Source of the DNA: JBCDCE01 sp039182515
GTDB taxonomy: Bacteria > Pseudomonadota > Alphaproteobacteria > Rhodobacterales > Rhodobacteraceae
Length of the DNA: 64,000 nt
Assembly (NCBI GenBank): GCA_039182515.1
Contig: JBCDCE010000006.1
Coordinates: forward strand, 18,299-82,298
Direction of reading: 5' to 3'
Each line of letters opens with the position of its first letter. Position 1 is the first letter of the stretch. Under the pieces are notes generated by a model. It ran no database searches. It was given only the letters and a program-made list of their open reading frames with translations, and was not told the DNA's origin. This document shows positions 17,000-25,526 of this stretch, piece by piece. The translations under genes were made by a program, and so were the position numbers.

Positions 17000-18145
17000 T
17001 CAGGCGAAGTAAGCTGCGATAATGCGCGCATAGATCGCTTTGAGCTGTTTGATCTGAGCAATCTCTACGCGTTCGTCCACTTGGTGCATGGTTTTCCCCA
17101 CCAAGCCAAATTCCACTACGGGGCAATGATCTTTGATAAAGCGCGCGTCCGACGTGCCCCCCGATGTTGAGAGCTCCGGCGTTAGGCCCGTCTCAGCTGT
17201 TACAGCGGAGGCGACAAGCTTGGAGAAGTCCCCAGGAGGTGTGAGGAACGCCTCGCCCGAGATCTTGATGGTCATTTCTCCCGTTACATCAAATTTGGAT
17301 GCGATGTCTGCCAGCCGTGTGCGCAGCATTTGGCTGAGGCTTTCGCCAGAGTGCAGATCGTTAAAGCGGATGTTGAGGCAGGCTTTGGCCTCGGCAGGGA
17401 TCACGTTTGTGGTGGGGTTGCCCACATCTACGGTGACGACCGCAAGGGTCGAAGGATCGAAATGCTCTGTGCCTTGATCGAGCGGTTCAGAAGAGAGCTG
17501 ATCGAGCAAGCGCATCAGCGGTGGGATCGGGTTTTTCGCGCGGTGCAGATAGGCGGAATGGCCCTGCACGCCTTTCATTGTAATCCAGGCTGACATCGAG
17601 CCGCGCCGCCCAATTTTCATCATGTCGCCAAGCGTATCTGGGCAAGTGGGCTCGCCCACCAAGCAGTGGCTCATAGCCTCGCCTTTGGCCTCCATGTCGG
17701 CCAGAAGTGCTGTGGTGCCATCAAGCGCATCGCCTTCCTCATCGCCCGTAATGGCAATCAAGATCGCGCCTTCTGGCGGTGCGTTCTGCACATGATCAAT
17801 GGCCGCAGCAACAAAGGCTGCCACACCTGATTTCATATCAGTGGCCCCGCGCCCATAGATCTCGCCCCCTACGATTTCGGCTGAAAACGGTGGATGGGTC
17901 CAAGCCGCTTTGTCGCCCACAGGCACAACATCCGTATGACCATTAAAGCCTAAGGTTTTGGGATGGGCTTTGTCGCCCCAACGCGCCAAAAGATTGGCAA
18001 TGCCGCCGCGATCCGCACGCCAACACGTAAAACCCGCATCGCTCAATTCGGCTTCCAAAAGCTGAAGCGCACCCGCTTCATCGGGGGTGACCGAGGGGCA
18101 CTGGATCAGCGCGCGGGTGAGGGCAACGGGATCTTTGGGGGTCAT
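17000..18145 (-). CDS. dapE: Succinyl-diaminopimelate desuccinylase
   Basis: 381 residues of the M20 metallopeptidase family. It removes succinate from N-succinyl-LL-diaminopimelate in lysine and peptidoglycan precursor synthesis. Di-zinc motifs are visible: GFNGHTDVVPVG, IYGRGATDMKSG and the catalytic ITGDEEGDA. Start at ATG 18145, which has GGAGA seven bases upstream; a longer frame to 18226 has no such site. dapD, which makes the preceding intermediates, lies at 20400 on the same strand, with a Hint-protein gene and a small gene between. Confidence 0.93.
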   Translation of the reverse strand: MTPKDPVALTRALIQCPSVTPDEAGALQLLEAELSDAGFTCWRADRGGIANLLARWGDKAHPKTLGFNGHTDVVPVGDKAAWTHPPFSAEIVGGEIYGRGATDMKSGVAAFVAAAIDHVQNAPPEGAILIAITGDEEGDALDGTTALLADMEAKGEAMSHCLVGEPTCPDTLGDMMKIGRRGSMSAWITMKGVQGHSAYLHRAKNPIPPLMRLLDQLSSEPLDQGTEHFDPSTLAVVTVDVGNPTTNVIPAEAKACLNIRFNDLHSGESLSQMLRTRLADIASKFDVTGEMTIKISGEAFLTPPGDFSKLVASAVTAETGLTPELSTSGGTSDARFIKDHCPVVEFGLVGKTMHQVDERVEIAQIKQLKAIYARIIAAYFA

Positions 18146-18372
18146 TGCTGTCTCCTTTGGGTGACAGGTACGGCGCGGCGCGGGGATGCGCAATGCGGCG
18201 CGCAGGCATTGCCACATTTCTGCCATATTTCGGTCCTAGCTCGGACACAATGACTTCGGCGGCAGAGTGCGCATGAGGATCTGCGACAAACGCAGGCCCT
18301 GGGCACAAGGAAACAACAGGCATTCGCCAGTTTTCCAACTCTGACCTCGAAGCGTGAGGCAGAGCAGGACAC

Positions 18373-19935
18373 TTGGTTAACGCAACTGAGCTCCCCATTA
18401 ACACCGGCGCGACCGCGCTGGATATGGCCAACGAGATTTTCGGGGGCGGGGTCGCTATTGTCTCAGCGAGTTATTCGGGCGCTGCTGGCTCGTCGGGCAT
18501 TTATTCGGATGGTGATGCGGTCTCGCCGGGCGTGGTGCCAGGAGATACGGGGATTATCCTGTCGACCGGCAACGCGACAGATTTCACCAATACAACCGGC
18601 GAAGCAAACCAAGCCACGAATACATCGAGCAATACAGCTGGCGTCGACAATGATGCCGACTTCAACGCGCTGGCTGGGCGCGCCACCTTTGACGCCTCTT
18701 TTTTGACAATCGATTTCATTCCCACTGGCGGCACTCTGACGATGCAGTTCGTCTTTGGCTCAGACGAATACCCGGAGTATTCGAACTCCATTTACAACGA
18801 TGCGGTGGGTGTTTGGATCAATGGCTCAAACGTGCCGCTCTCTGTTGGCACCGGGCAAAGCTCGATTGGCAACGTGAACCAAAACAACAACGTAAACCTC
18901 TACAACGACAACACAGCCGATCAGTTTAACACTGAGATGGATGGTTTCACCGTTACCCTGACGCTGACCATCAACGTGACACCCAATGTGGTGAACACGC
19001 TTAAGGTTGGAATTGCGGATGTTGGGGACAGCAGCTTTGACTCCAACCTCTTGATCGCTGCGGGCAGTTTGCAGACCGAGATCGTGGCCAATGACGACAC
19101 GCTCGAGATGCAGCCCAACAAGTTCAAAGACATTGATGTCACCGCCAATGACACGAACACAGCGCCTGGCTCTTTGACAATTACACACATCAATGGCCAG
19201 CCTGTTGTTGTGGGCACAACAATCACGCTTCCCACGGGTGAAACGGTGACCTTGCAAGTCAACGGTTGGCTGCGGGTGGGCACAGATACCGATTTTGATG
19301 ATGTGAACTTCACTTATACCATCGAAAACTCAAACGGGCAGACGGATACGGGGATTGTGAACCTCGATACGATCCCGTGTTTTGTGAGCGGGACGTTGAT
19401 CGAAACCGAAACAGGCGAGCGCTTGGTCGAAACCCTAAGACCGGGGGATCGCATTCGCACCCGCGACAACGGCTATCAGCCGCTCCGCTGGACAGGTCAG
19501 CGCGTTGTGCAGGGGCAGGGCAAACTGGCGCCCATTCGGATGCTCGACGGTGCGCTGGGCAATCACCGCACACTAATGGTCTCGCCCAACCACCGGGTTT
19601 TGCTCGAAGATGCGCGCGCCGAAATTCTCTTTGGGGAGCCGGAGGTTTTGGTCTCAGCCAAGCATTTGGTCAACGATTGCAGCATTCGGCCTGTGGAAAG
19701 CGCGGAGGTCGCCTACGTCCACCTGCTTTTCGAGGATCACCAAGTGGTCTATTCCGAGGGTCTTGCCACCGAGAGTTTTCTGCCAGGCCCGCAAACGGTT
19801 GGTAGCTTTGAAGCGGAGATCATGGAGGAACTGGCCGAAATCTTCACGGAGTTTGATGCTCAAAGCGGCACGGGATACGGGCCCGCGGCCAAACGCGTGC
19901 TCAAAGCCCATGAAGCAGATCTTTTGCGCGCTTAG
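18373..19935 (+). CDS. Secreted choice-of-anchor-L / Hint-domain protein
   Basis: 520 residues. The N-terminal part (about 10-235) matches the choice-of-anchor L type of surface domain: NTGATALDMANEIFGGGV, a FGSDEYPEYSNS segment and low-complexity Asn-rich stretches. A short linker (about 236-330) resembles a cadherin-like fold. From C336 (CFVSGTLIETETGERLVE) follows a Hint_2 domain, with GDRIRTRDNGYQPLRWTG and SPNHRVLL, related to intein/hedgehog self-splicing modules; it may cleave itself at C336. No signal peptide, so export would be type I-like. The only start after the in-frame stop at 18355 is TTG 18373 or a later ATG at 18424. It sits opposite in strand between dapD and dapE. Confidence 0.82.
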   Translation: MVNATELPINTGATALDMANEIFGGGVAIVSASYSGAAGSSGIYSDGDAVSPGVVPGDTGIILSTGNATDFTNTTGEANQATNTSSNTAGVDNDADFNALAGRATFDASFLTIDFIPTGGTLTMQFVFGSDEYPEYSNSIYNDAVGVWINGSNVPLSVGTGQSSIGNVNQNNNVNLYNDNTADQFNTEMDGFTVTLTLTINVTPNVVNTLKVGIADVGDSSFDSNLLIAAGSLQTEIVANDDTLEMQPNKFKDIDVTANDTNTAPGSLTITHINGQPVVVGTTITLPTGETVTLQVNGWLRVGTDTDFDDVNFTYTIENSNGQTDTGIVNLDTIPCFVSGTLIETETGERLVETLRPGDRIRTRDNGYQPLRWTGQRVVQGQGKLAPIRMLDGALGNHRTLMVSPNHRVLLEDARAEILFGEPEVLVSAKHLVNDCSIRPVESAEVAYVHLLFEDHQVVYSEGLATESFLPGPQTVGSFEAEIMEELAEIFTEFDAQSGTGYGPAAKRVLKAHEADLLRA

Positions 19936-20261
19936 TCTTTCTTGTCTTCAAAAAACGGCGTCATTTGCGCAATGATCACCGCGTTTTCCGCCAAAGCCCG
20001 GTCCATCAAAGTCAGCTCTTCGTCTGAGATGTCATGCCCCTCGGCGACGCGCTCCTCGCGGGTGCCGTAGCCCGTCACATCCAAAGGCGCCAGATCAGCT
20101 TGCTTTAAGACGGCCACAGCTTCGCGCACAGCTTCCGCTTCATCAACGCCGCTGGAATAGAGCATCAAAGCAGCACCCGTTGCACCCTTTGGCAAGCCGT
20201 CTCCCGATTTTCGCCCCACTTCTACCAGGAGCGTGAAAACTTGATGTGTGCTTCGTTTCAT
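19932..20261 (-). CDS. Conserved small protein, unknown function
   Basis: 109 residues, starting at ATG 20261 with AAAGGA upstream. It reads as a compact alpha/beta protein: STHQVFTLLVEVGRK, then VDEAEAVREAVAVLKQADL, a TGYGTREER turn and an acidic end FFEDKKD. I do not recognise a family. It lies downstream of dapD in the same direction, 138 bases away, and its stop overlaps the stop of the convergent Hint gene by two bases. In position it could be part of the lysine-synthesis transcript, but there is no motif to support an enzymatic role. Confidence 0.65.
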   Translation of the reverse strand: MKRSTHQVFTLLVEVGRKSGDGLPKGATGAALMLYSSGVDEAEAVREAVAVLKQADLAPLDVTGYGTREERVAEGHDISDEELTLMDRALAENAVIIAQMTPFFEDKKD

Positions 20262-20340
20262 GCGCTTTGGTCCTTTGCTCAGAGTGCCGTCAGCGCGGCG
20301 AGGGGAACTCCTACGTCTAAAGCCTCCAAAGAGATGCCCT

Positions 20341-20361
20341 TTTTTTCTTGGCAAAAATACT
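20341..20361 (-). repeat. GAGTATTT-type intergenic motif, copy B
   Basis: On the minus strand: GAGTATTTTTGCCAAGAAAA, then AAA, 38 bases after the dapD stop in dapD's direction. Same family as the copies at 11796, 50931 and 62362. Confidence 0.6.
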
Positions 20362-20399
20362 CACACTCCCCCGGCCCGCCAAAGGCCTCAAGCGGAGGT

Positions 20400-21227
20400 T
20401 TAGTCGCGCAAGAGCTCGTTGATCCCGGTTTTGGAGCGGGTCTTTTCATCCACGCGCTTCACAATCACCGCGCAGTACAGCGAGACGTTGTTTTTTGACG
20501 GCATGGAGCCTGCAACAACAACCGAATAGGGCGGCACTTCGCCATACATCACCTCTCCGGTTTCACGATCTACGATCTTTGTCGATTGGCCGATAAACAC
20601 ACCCATGCCCAGCACAGAGCCTTCGCGCACAATACAACCTTCCACCACTTCGGAACGCGCGCCGATAAAGCAGTTGTCTTCAATGATGGTTGGGCCCGCT
20701 TGCATGGGCTCGAGCACACCGCCAATGCCAACGCCGCCAGAAAGGTGCACGTTTTTGCCGATCTGCGCGCAAGATCCCACTGTGGCCCAGGTATCCACCA
20801 TTGTACCGCTGTCGACATAAGCGCCGAGGTTCACAAAAGAGGGCATCAAGACCACACCGGGCGCGATGAAGGCCGATTTGCGCACAACGCAATTTGGCAC
20901 CGCACGAAAGCCCGCGGCTTTCCATTGGTTGTCGCCCCAGCCTTTGAATTTGCTGTCGACCTTGTCCCACCAGCTGGAGCCTTGCGGGCCGCCGTCTTGT
21001 TGTTCCATGTCTTTGATCCGAAAGCCCAAGAGCACAGCCTTTTTGGCCCATTGGTTCACATGCCAGGATCCGTCGTCTTGGCGTTCTGCGACGCGCAATT
21101 GGCCGCTATCGAGCGCGTTGAGAGTGTCCTCAATGGCCTCGCGTGTTTCACCTGTGGTCGCGGGCGTAATGCCATCACGTGCGTCCCACGCGGCTTCAAT
21201 GGCAGTTTCAAGCTGAGCATTAGACAT
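20400..21227 (-). CDS. dapD: Tetrahydrodipicolinate N-succinyltransferase
   Basis: 275 residues, the usual length. It transfers succinate from succinyl-CoA to tetrahydrodipicolinate, the step that commits to the succinylase branch of diaminopimelate synthesis completed by dapE nearby. The C-terminal two thirds form a left-handed beta helix with hexapeptide repeats, seen in APGVVLMPSFVNLGAYVDSG, GGVGIGGVLEPMQAGPTIIE and GSVLGMGVFIGQSTKI. The N-terminal helices start MSNAQLETAIEAAWDARD. The enzyme is a cytoplasmic trimer. Confidence 0.95.
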   Translation of the reverse strand: MSNAQLETAIEAAWDARDGITPATTGETREAIEDTLNALDSGQLRVAERQDDGSWHVNQWAKKAVLLGFRIKDMEQQDGGPQGSSWWDKVDSKFKGWGDNQWKAAGFRAVPNCVVRKSAFIAPGVVLMPSFVNLGAYVDSGTMVDTWATVGSCAQIGKNVHLSGGVGIGGVLEPMQAGPTIIEDNCFIGARSEVVEGCIVREGSVLGMGVFIGQSTKIVDRETGEVMYGEVPPYSVVVAGSMPSKNNVSLYCAVIVKRVDEKTRSKTGINELLRD

Positions 21228-21437
21228 GGGGGTCGAGTCCTCGAAATTAGCAGCAATGTTGCGCCCCTATAGGCGGCAAGCCAAGGGCATGCAAACCCAC
21301 AGTGGACAATGACGGTATTGAACCTTGAATTGACCCGCGCGCTAAATGGGCTTGGTTGCAAAGAAATGCACTGGTTTTTGTCGTGGCGCTCACCAGCCAG
21401 CCTCGCTAGGCTGAGGCCTGAGGTTTAGGAGAGTGCT

Positions 21438-22274
21438 ATGAAAGACCACCGTCATCACCCACTTCGCGGCAGTCAGGAAGATCGGGCCAAGGCAAAAGAT
21501 GTGCCAGATACGCCCCAAACGCGCTCGCCTGCTTATGCACTGGCCTTTGCTGATGATGATTTCCTCTGCCGTCCGGAACTGCGCCCGGTGCGCCTCCAGC
21601 TTGAGCTTTTAAAGCCCGAGATGCTTTTAGATGAACAGGGTGTAGAGAGCACAATTGTGCTCTTTGGGGGCGCGCGGATCCCTGAGCCTGCGAAGAAAGC
21701 CAGCGCTCGGACGCAGACCCTCTCGGATCTCTCTGCCTATTACGAAGAGGCGCGTATCTTCTCGCGGATTGTCACAGAGGCCAGCGACGGCAAGCAAAAC
21801 GTGATCGTTACGGGTGGCGGGCCTGGCGTTATGGAGGCGGGCAATCGCGGTGCTGAAGACGCAGGCGGTAAGTCCATCGGCCTCAATATTGTGTTGCCCC
21901 ATGAGCAAGCGCCCAACGAATACGTCACGCCGGAGCTCTGCTTTAACTTTCACTACTTCGCGATCCGCAAAATGCACTTTTTGATGCGCGCGAAAGCAAT
22001 TTGTGTGTTTCCAGGGGGCTTTGGCACGCTCGATGAGCTTTTTGAAGCGCTTACGCTTATTCAAACGGGCCGTATGGAACGTGTGCCGTTTCTGCTATTC
22101 GGGGAGGCCTTTTGGCGCTCGATCATCAACTGGGAAAGCTTAAGCGACGCGGGCACGATCTCAGCTGAAGACTTGGATCTCTTCAAGTTTGTTGAGACAG
22201 CCGATGAGGCTCTCAAAGCGATTGAAAACTGGCCAGGCGGGCAAGGTCGCCGTGGCGCCATCCCTGGCCGGTAG
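21438..22274 (+). CDS. LOG-family phosphoribohydrolase-like protein
   Basis: 278 residues of the Lonely-guy family, with the two diagnostic motifs: TGGGPGVMEAGNRGA and VFPGGFGTLDELFEALT. Plant and some bacterial members release cytokinin bases from riboside monophosphates; many bacterial ones act on AMP or other nucleoside monophosphates. The protein is longer than minimal LOGs because of a ~90-residue N-terminal extension containing ETP-poor, Pro-rich sequence (DTPQTRSPAYALAF). GGAG precedes the ATG. A copy of the palindromic repeat starts four bases after its stop. Confidence 0.85.
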   Translation: MKDHRHHPLRGSQEDRAKAKDVPDTPQTRSPAYALAFADDDFLCRPELRPVRLQLELLKPEMLLDEQGVESTIVLFGGARIPEPAKKASARTQTLSDLSAYYEEARIFSRIVTEASDGKQNVIVTGGGPGVMEAGNRGAEDAGGKSIGLNIVLPHEQAPNEYVTPELCFNFHYFAIRKMHFLMRAKAICVFPGGFGTLDELFEALTLIQTGRMERVPFLLFGEAFWRSIINWESLSDAGTISAEDLDLFKFVETADEALKAIENWPGGQGRRGAIPGR

Positions 22275-22277
22275 GCT

Positions 22278-22382
22278 TAAAGCGTTATGCGAAAAATCTG
22301 TATCATCTAACGCTGCCTGAAACCCTTGGTTTCAACGCGTTAGCTGATGCACAGTGTCTCAGGTATTTCGTCAAACGCTTTA
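22278..22382. repeat. TA-bounded palindromic repeat, copy 2
   Basis: Close match to 14319-14423, starting TAAAGCGTTATGCGAAAA and ending TTTCGTCAAACGCTTTA. The differences lie mainly in the left arm, where CTGTATCATCTAA replaces CGTGCATCAGCTA, so the fold is less perfect than in copy 1. The apex GAAACCCTTGGTTTC is retained. It sits between the LOG gene and the small convergent gene, whose TAA stop is formed by the last bases of the element. Confidence 0.75.
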
Positions 22383-22583
22383 TTCGAAGATAGGAAGCGT
22401 GCAGACTTCGACCCGGTGGGTCAGCGTCACAACGCGCGTGCCAACTTCTGTGCTCTCAACGGCATAGCCAAAGCCCGCCAAGCGGTTTTGCCATTCTTTG
22501 TCTGTTCGGCTGCGCTGGCGCTCCGACATGACAAGGTTGCGCACATGGGCGCGGATCAATGGATCTGAATGGATGATTGTCAT
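22380..22583 (-). CDS. Small conserved-looking protein, unknown function
   Basis: 67 residues from ATG 22583 (an in-frame ATG 12 bases earlier is less likely). The sequence begins MTIIHSDPLIRAHVRNLVM and contains a basic helix (SERQRSRTDKEWQNRLAGFG) followed by two predicted strands (ESTEVGTRVVTLTHRVEV). It has balanced composition and no low complexity, so I think it is a real gene, but no family is recognised. It is convergent with the LOG gene. Its stop codon is provided by the right end of the palindromic repeat, so the C-terminus may have been altered when that element arrived. Confidence 0.55.
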   Translation of the reverse strand: MTIIHSDPLIRAHVRNLVMSERQRSRTDKEWQNRLAGFGYAVESTEVGTRVVTLTHRVEVCTLPIFE

Positions 22584-22702
22584 ACTACAGCTCACTCATA
22601 CTCAAGGTTATGCCCACACCGGCAAGAATCAGACTATGCCTTGATATTGACACAAACCTCGGCGTCCCCGGGGCGATTTCTGGGATTTTGCTCAAAAAAC
22701 CC

Positions 22703-23437
22703 CTAGATTTCGGACTTTTCGAGAACAATCAGCTGGTCTAGCGCCGGTAAACCTATCGATCCGTAAACAATCGTTTTGCCCACAACTGTCACAGGCGTGC
22801 CCACAACACCCATAACGCTGGCCAGCGCATGGGCTTTGTCGAGGCGAAGCTGGGCCTCTGGGCCCCTTGTATCCTGTGCCAACTGCTGAGGGTCTGCGCC
22901 GATCTCACCAGCGAGTTTGCGGAGAGCTGCCGGACCTGGGCGCAAAAGTTGGCGCATGAGCACATCATGAGCGGCGAGATGCAAGTCTTGGATTTGGGCG
23001 GCATAGGCGGCCAAAGCCGCACGGGTGGAGCTCGGGCCCAAGAAGGCCAAATCGTGCCAGGCCACGCTGATCTCGGGGTCTTGGGCTGACACCTTTTGCA
23101 TATGCGCGCTGATCTGGCGGCAATAGGGGCAGTTGTAATCCGAGAACACGGCTGTCGGCAGAACCGCGCTTTGCGTGCCTTGGCCAAAGAGGGTTTGGCG
23201 CAGATTTTGGCGGAGGTCCTCCTTCAAAGCTTGCGTGGCTTGATCTGGGAGATCGATGCCGAGCAACACCCCATCTCCACCCGACAAGGGGCCGCTTTTG
23301 AGAAGCCGAAAACCTTCGGGCGATTTCAGCGGGCGAAAATCAAACTCTTGTGGCTCCGCCAACCAAACCTGGCGTATGCCGATGACCACGGCAACGGCAG
23401 CGCCAATGATCAGGAGATCTCGGCGCGAAGTGGCCAT
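22703..23437 (-). CDS. DsbA-like thiol-disulfide protein
   Basis: 244 residues. N-terminal twin-arginine-like stretch and membrane anchor (MATSRRDLLIIGAAVAVVIG), then a thioredoxin fold of the DsbA/DSBA-like type with the active site NCPYCRQIS and a cis-proline loop GVVGTPVTVV. It probably acts in the periplasm, oxidising or isomerising disulfides of exported proteins. The start codon overlaps the rlmN stop (TGATG), so it is translationally coupled to a tRNA/rRNA-modification gene with no obvious functional link. Confidence 0.85.
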   Translation of the reverse strand: MATSRRDLLIIGAAVAVVIGIRQVWLAEPQEFDFRPLKSPEGFRLLKSGPLSGGDGVLLGIDLPDQATQALKEDLRQNLRQTLFGQGTQSAVLPTAVFSDYNCPYCRQISAHMQKVSAQDPEISVAWHDLAFLGPSSTRAALAAYAAQIQDLHLAAHDVLMRQLLRPGPAALRKLAGEIGADPQQLAQDTRGPEAQLRLDKAHALASVMGVVGTPVTVVGKTIVYGSIGLPALDQLIVLEKSEI

Positions 23438-24612
23438 CAGTGGCCCGTTTCAGCCGCGATGTCTCTGCGCGATTTCCGGCCCCGCTCGGTCTCTGATTTG
23501 AGCTGACCGCAGGCCGCCATGATGTCTTCACCGCGCGGTCTGCGGATGGGGGAGGCGTAGCCCGCATGATAGATGATATTTGCAAAGGCTTTGATCCGAT
23601 CCGGATCGCTGCGCTTATAAGGCGCGCCGGGCCATTCGTTAAACGGGATCAAGTTGATCTTGGCGGGGATGCCTTTGATCAGCTTCACCAAGCGCCGAGC
23701 ATCCTCGTCCGTGTCGTTCACGTCTTTCAGCATCACGTATTCAAATGTGATCCGCTCAGAATTGGTCAGACGCGGATAAGCCCGCAGCGCCTCAATCAGG
23801 GATTCAATGTTCCAGCGTTTGTTGATGGGCACAAGCTTGTCGCGCACCTCATCGGTAGTGGCGTGAAAACTCACAGCCAGCAAACAGCCGATCTCTTCAG
23901 CCGTTTTGGCGATTTCGGGCACAACGCCAGAGGTGGAGAGCGTGATGCGACGGCGCGACAGGGAGATGCCTTCGGGATCCATGGCGATCTTCATCGCGTC
24001 GCGCACACCTTCAAAATTATAAAGTGGCTCGCCCATGCCCATCAGGACGATGTTAGATAGAAGCCGCGTTTCGTCTTTCGGAGCCCCTGGCACAGGCCAT
24101 TCACCCAGATCATCGCGCGCCACCATGATTTGACCGACAATTTCACCAGGTGTCAGATTGCGCACCAGCTTTTGCGTGCCCGTATGGCAAAACGAGCAGG
24201 TGAGTGTGCAGCCCACTTGGCTTGAGATACATAACGTGCCGCGGTCTGTTTCGGGGATGTAGACGACTTCCACCTCATGCCCACCTGCGATGCGCACAAG
24301 GTATTTGCGCGTGCCGTCTTCGCTCACTTGGCGGGTGACAACTTCGGGGATCTGAATGACAAAATGTTCCGCAAGCTCTGCCCGGTAAGCTTTGGCCAAA
24401 TTGGTCATCTGCGAAAAGTCGCGCACGCCCCAGCCATAGATCCATTGCCAGATTTGGCCTGCACGCATCTTGGCTTGCTTTTCCGGCGTGCCTGCGGTGA
24501 TCAGAGCTGCGCGCAGCCCTTCGCGTGTCAGGCCAACAAGGTTAATCGGCCCATCTGGCAGCTTGCGCGGGATGGTGATAAGATCTTGAGTGATGGGTGC
24601 AGAGGCAGACAT
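23437..24612 (-). CDS. rlmN: 23S rRNA/tRNA adenine-C2 methyltransferase RlmN
   Basis: 391 residues of the radical-SAM enzyme that methylates A2503 of 23S rRNA and A37 of some tRNAs. The iron-sulfur cluster cysteines are C135, C139 and C142 in VGCTLTCSFCHTG. Other family motifs: SNIVLMGMGEPLYNF and the GDVN-like KDVNDTDEDA. Start at ATG 24612, the in-frame ATG with TTGGAG upstream; the extra five codons to 24627 are not needed. Length fits. Co-transcribed with the DsbA-like gene behind it. Confidence 0.95.
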   Translation of the reverse strand: MSASAPITQDLITIPRKLPDGPINLVGLTREGLRAALITAGTPEKQAKMRAGQIWQWIYGWGVRDFSQMTNLAKAYRAELAEHFVIQIPEVVTRQVSEDGTRKYLVRIAGGHEVEVVYIPETDRGTLCISSQVGCTLTCSFCHTGTQKLVRNLTPGEIVGQIMVARDDLGEWPVPGAPKDETRLLSNIVLMGMGEPLYNFEGVRDAMKIAMDPEGISLSRRRITLSTSGVVPEIAKTAEEIGCLLAVSFHATTDEVRDKLVPINKRWNIESLIEALRAYPRLTNSERITFEYVMLKDVNDTDEDARRLVKLIKGIPAKINLIPFNEWPGAPYKRSDPDRIKAFANIIYHAGYASPIRRPRGEDIMAACGQLKSETERGRKSRRDIAAETGH

Positions 24613-24733
24613 CGCCGCTCCAATCAAATCAGGGCAAATCAGGGGCTAGCCTGCATTTAAGGGATCTCGCACGTCATTTGAAGCGCTGAGCGCCGTAATC
24701 AAGGATAAGATGGGCACAGGCCCGTGAATAAGC

Positions 24734-25261
24734 TTAGCTTGAGCAGCGTTTGGCTGCGTCGTTCACGGCTGCTGTATAGCCTTGCAGAGAAAAGGTGTCG
24801 GTGGTTGTGGTGCCTGATCGCTGCGACACGCCGACAAGGGTGGCGTTGTTGCCCCGTTTCATTGCGTTGACAATTTTTGCGTCGTCTTCTGCGGTTTTTG
24901 GCCAGGACCATTCGCCATCGGTCATCAAGCTGAAGGTCTGTGTGCCAACCTTGAGGCTCACTTCCGAATTGTTGCGGAAGGAGTAGCCGCCGGTGAAGGC
25001 CACTTGGCCTTTTACGTTGGCGCTGGGCCGATAGATGGTGAAGAGCAAAATGTCCGAGCGCGATACGGTCACCACCCGGCCACCGCGTGTGTTGACCGTT
25101 TTAGAAGGGGCCGCAACCGCCCAGCATTCCGTTGGGTTGTTCTCTACGAAAACGCTCCAGGCTGTTTTGGTCGCAACCTGATTGCTCGACACTTGCGCCG
25201 TGCTGCTTGTCCCCATCACGGCCAATAAAAGTGTGGCGCCGAGTATTTTGCCGAATTTCAT
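24734..25261 (-). CDS. IalB-like exported protein
   Basis: 175 residues with a clear signal peptide (MKFGKILGATLLLAVMGTSS, cleavage after STAQ). The mature part matches the invasion-associated locus B family: TAWSVFVENNPTECWAVAAP, then a strand-rich domain ending AAKRCSS with a paired C-terminal cysteine. Family members are periplasmic or outer-membrane-associated; in Bartonella one is linked to erythrocyte invasion, but in marine Rhodobacterales the family is widespread and its job unknown. Single gene, divergent from glpD. Confidence 0.82.
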   Translation of the reverse strand: MKFGKILGATLLLAVMGTSSTAQVSSNQVATKTAWSVFVENNPTECWAVAAPSKTVNTRGGRVVTVSRSDILLFTIYRPSANVKGQVAFTGGYSFRNNSEVSLKVGTQTFSLMTDGEWSWPKTAEDDAKIVNAMKRGNNATLVGVSQRSGTTTTDTFSLQGYTAAVNDAAKRCSS

Positions 25262-25526
25262 TGCAACAGCCTCCAGCTGTGGATTGCCTCTCGTCTCGAT
25301 TGCGCATTCGTTTAGACCGAAAGCTGCAATACGCGTCTGCTTGATGAAGACAATTTAGACCATTTTTACGAGGGTGTGAAAGGGGGTGCTTGAGGCCCGC
25401 TTCAAATTTGCGCGCATTTGCCCGCCTGGGCGCGCCTGCCGCATTGATAAAGGTACAACTTTAGGGCTAGGAGGCGCTCAAATTCCTGGGCGAAAGGCCC
25501 TGAAGTGCGTTCAAAGGATCGATTTC

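Noticed and set aside
20586..21272. 228-residue plus-strand frame opposite dapD
   Set aside because: Shadow of dapD; His/Ala-rich, no supporting signal.
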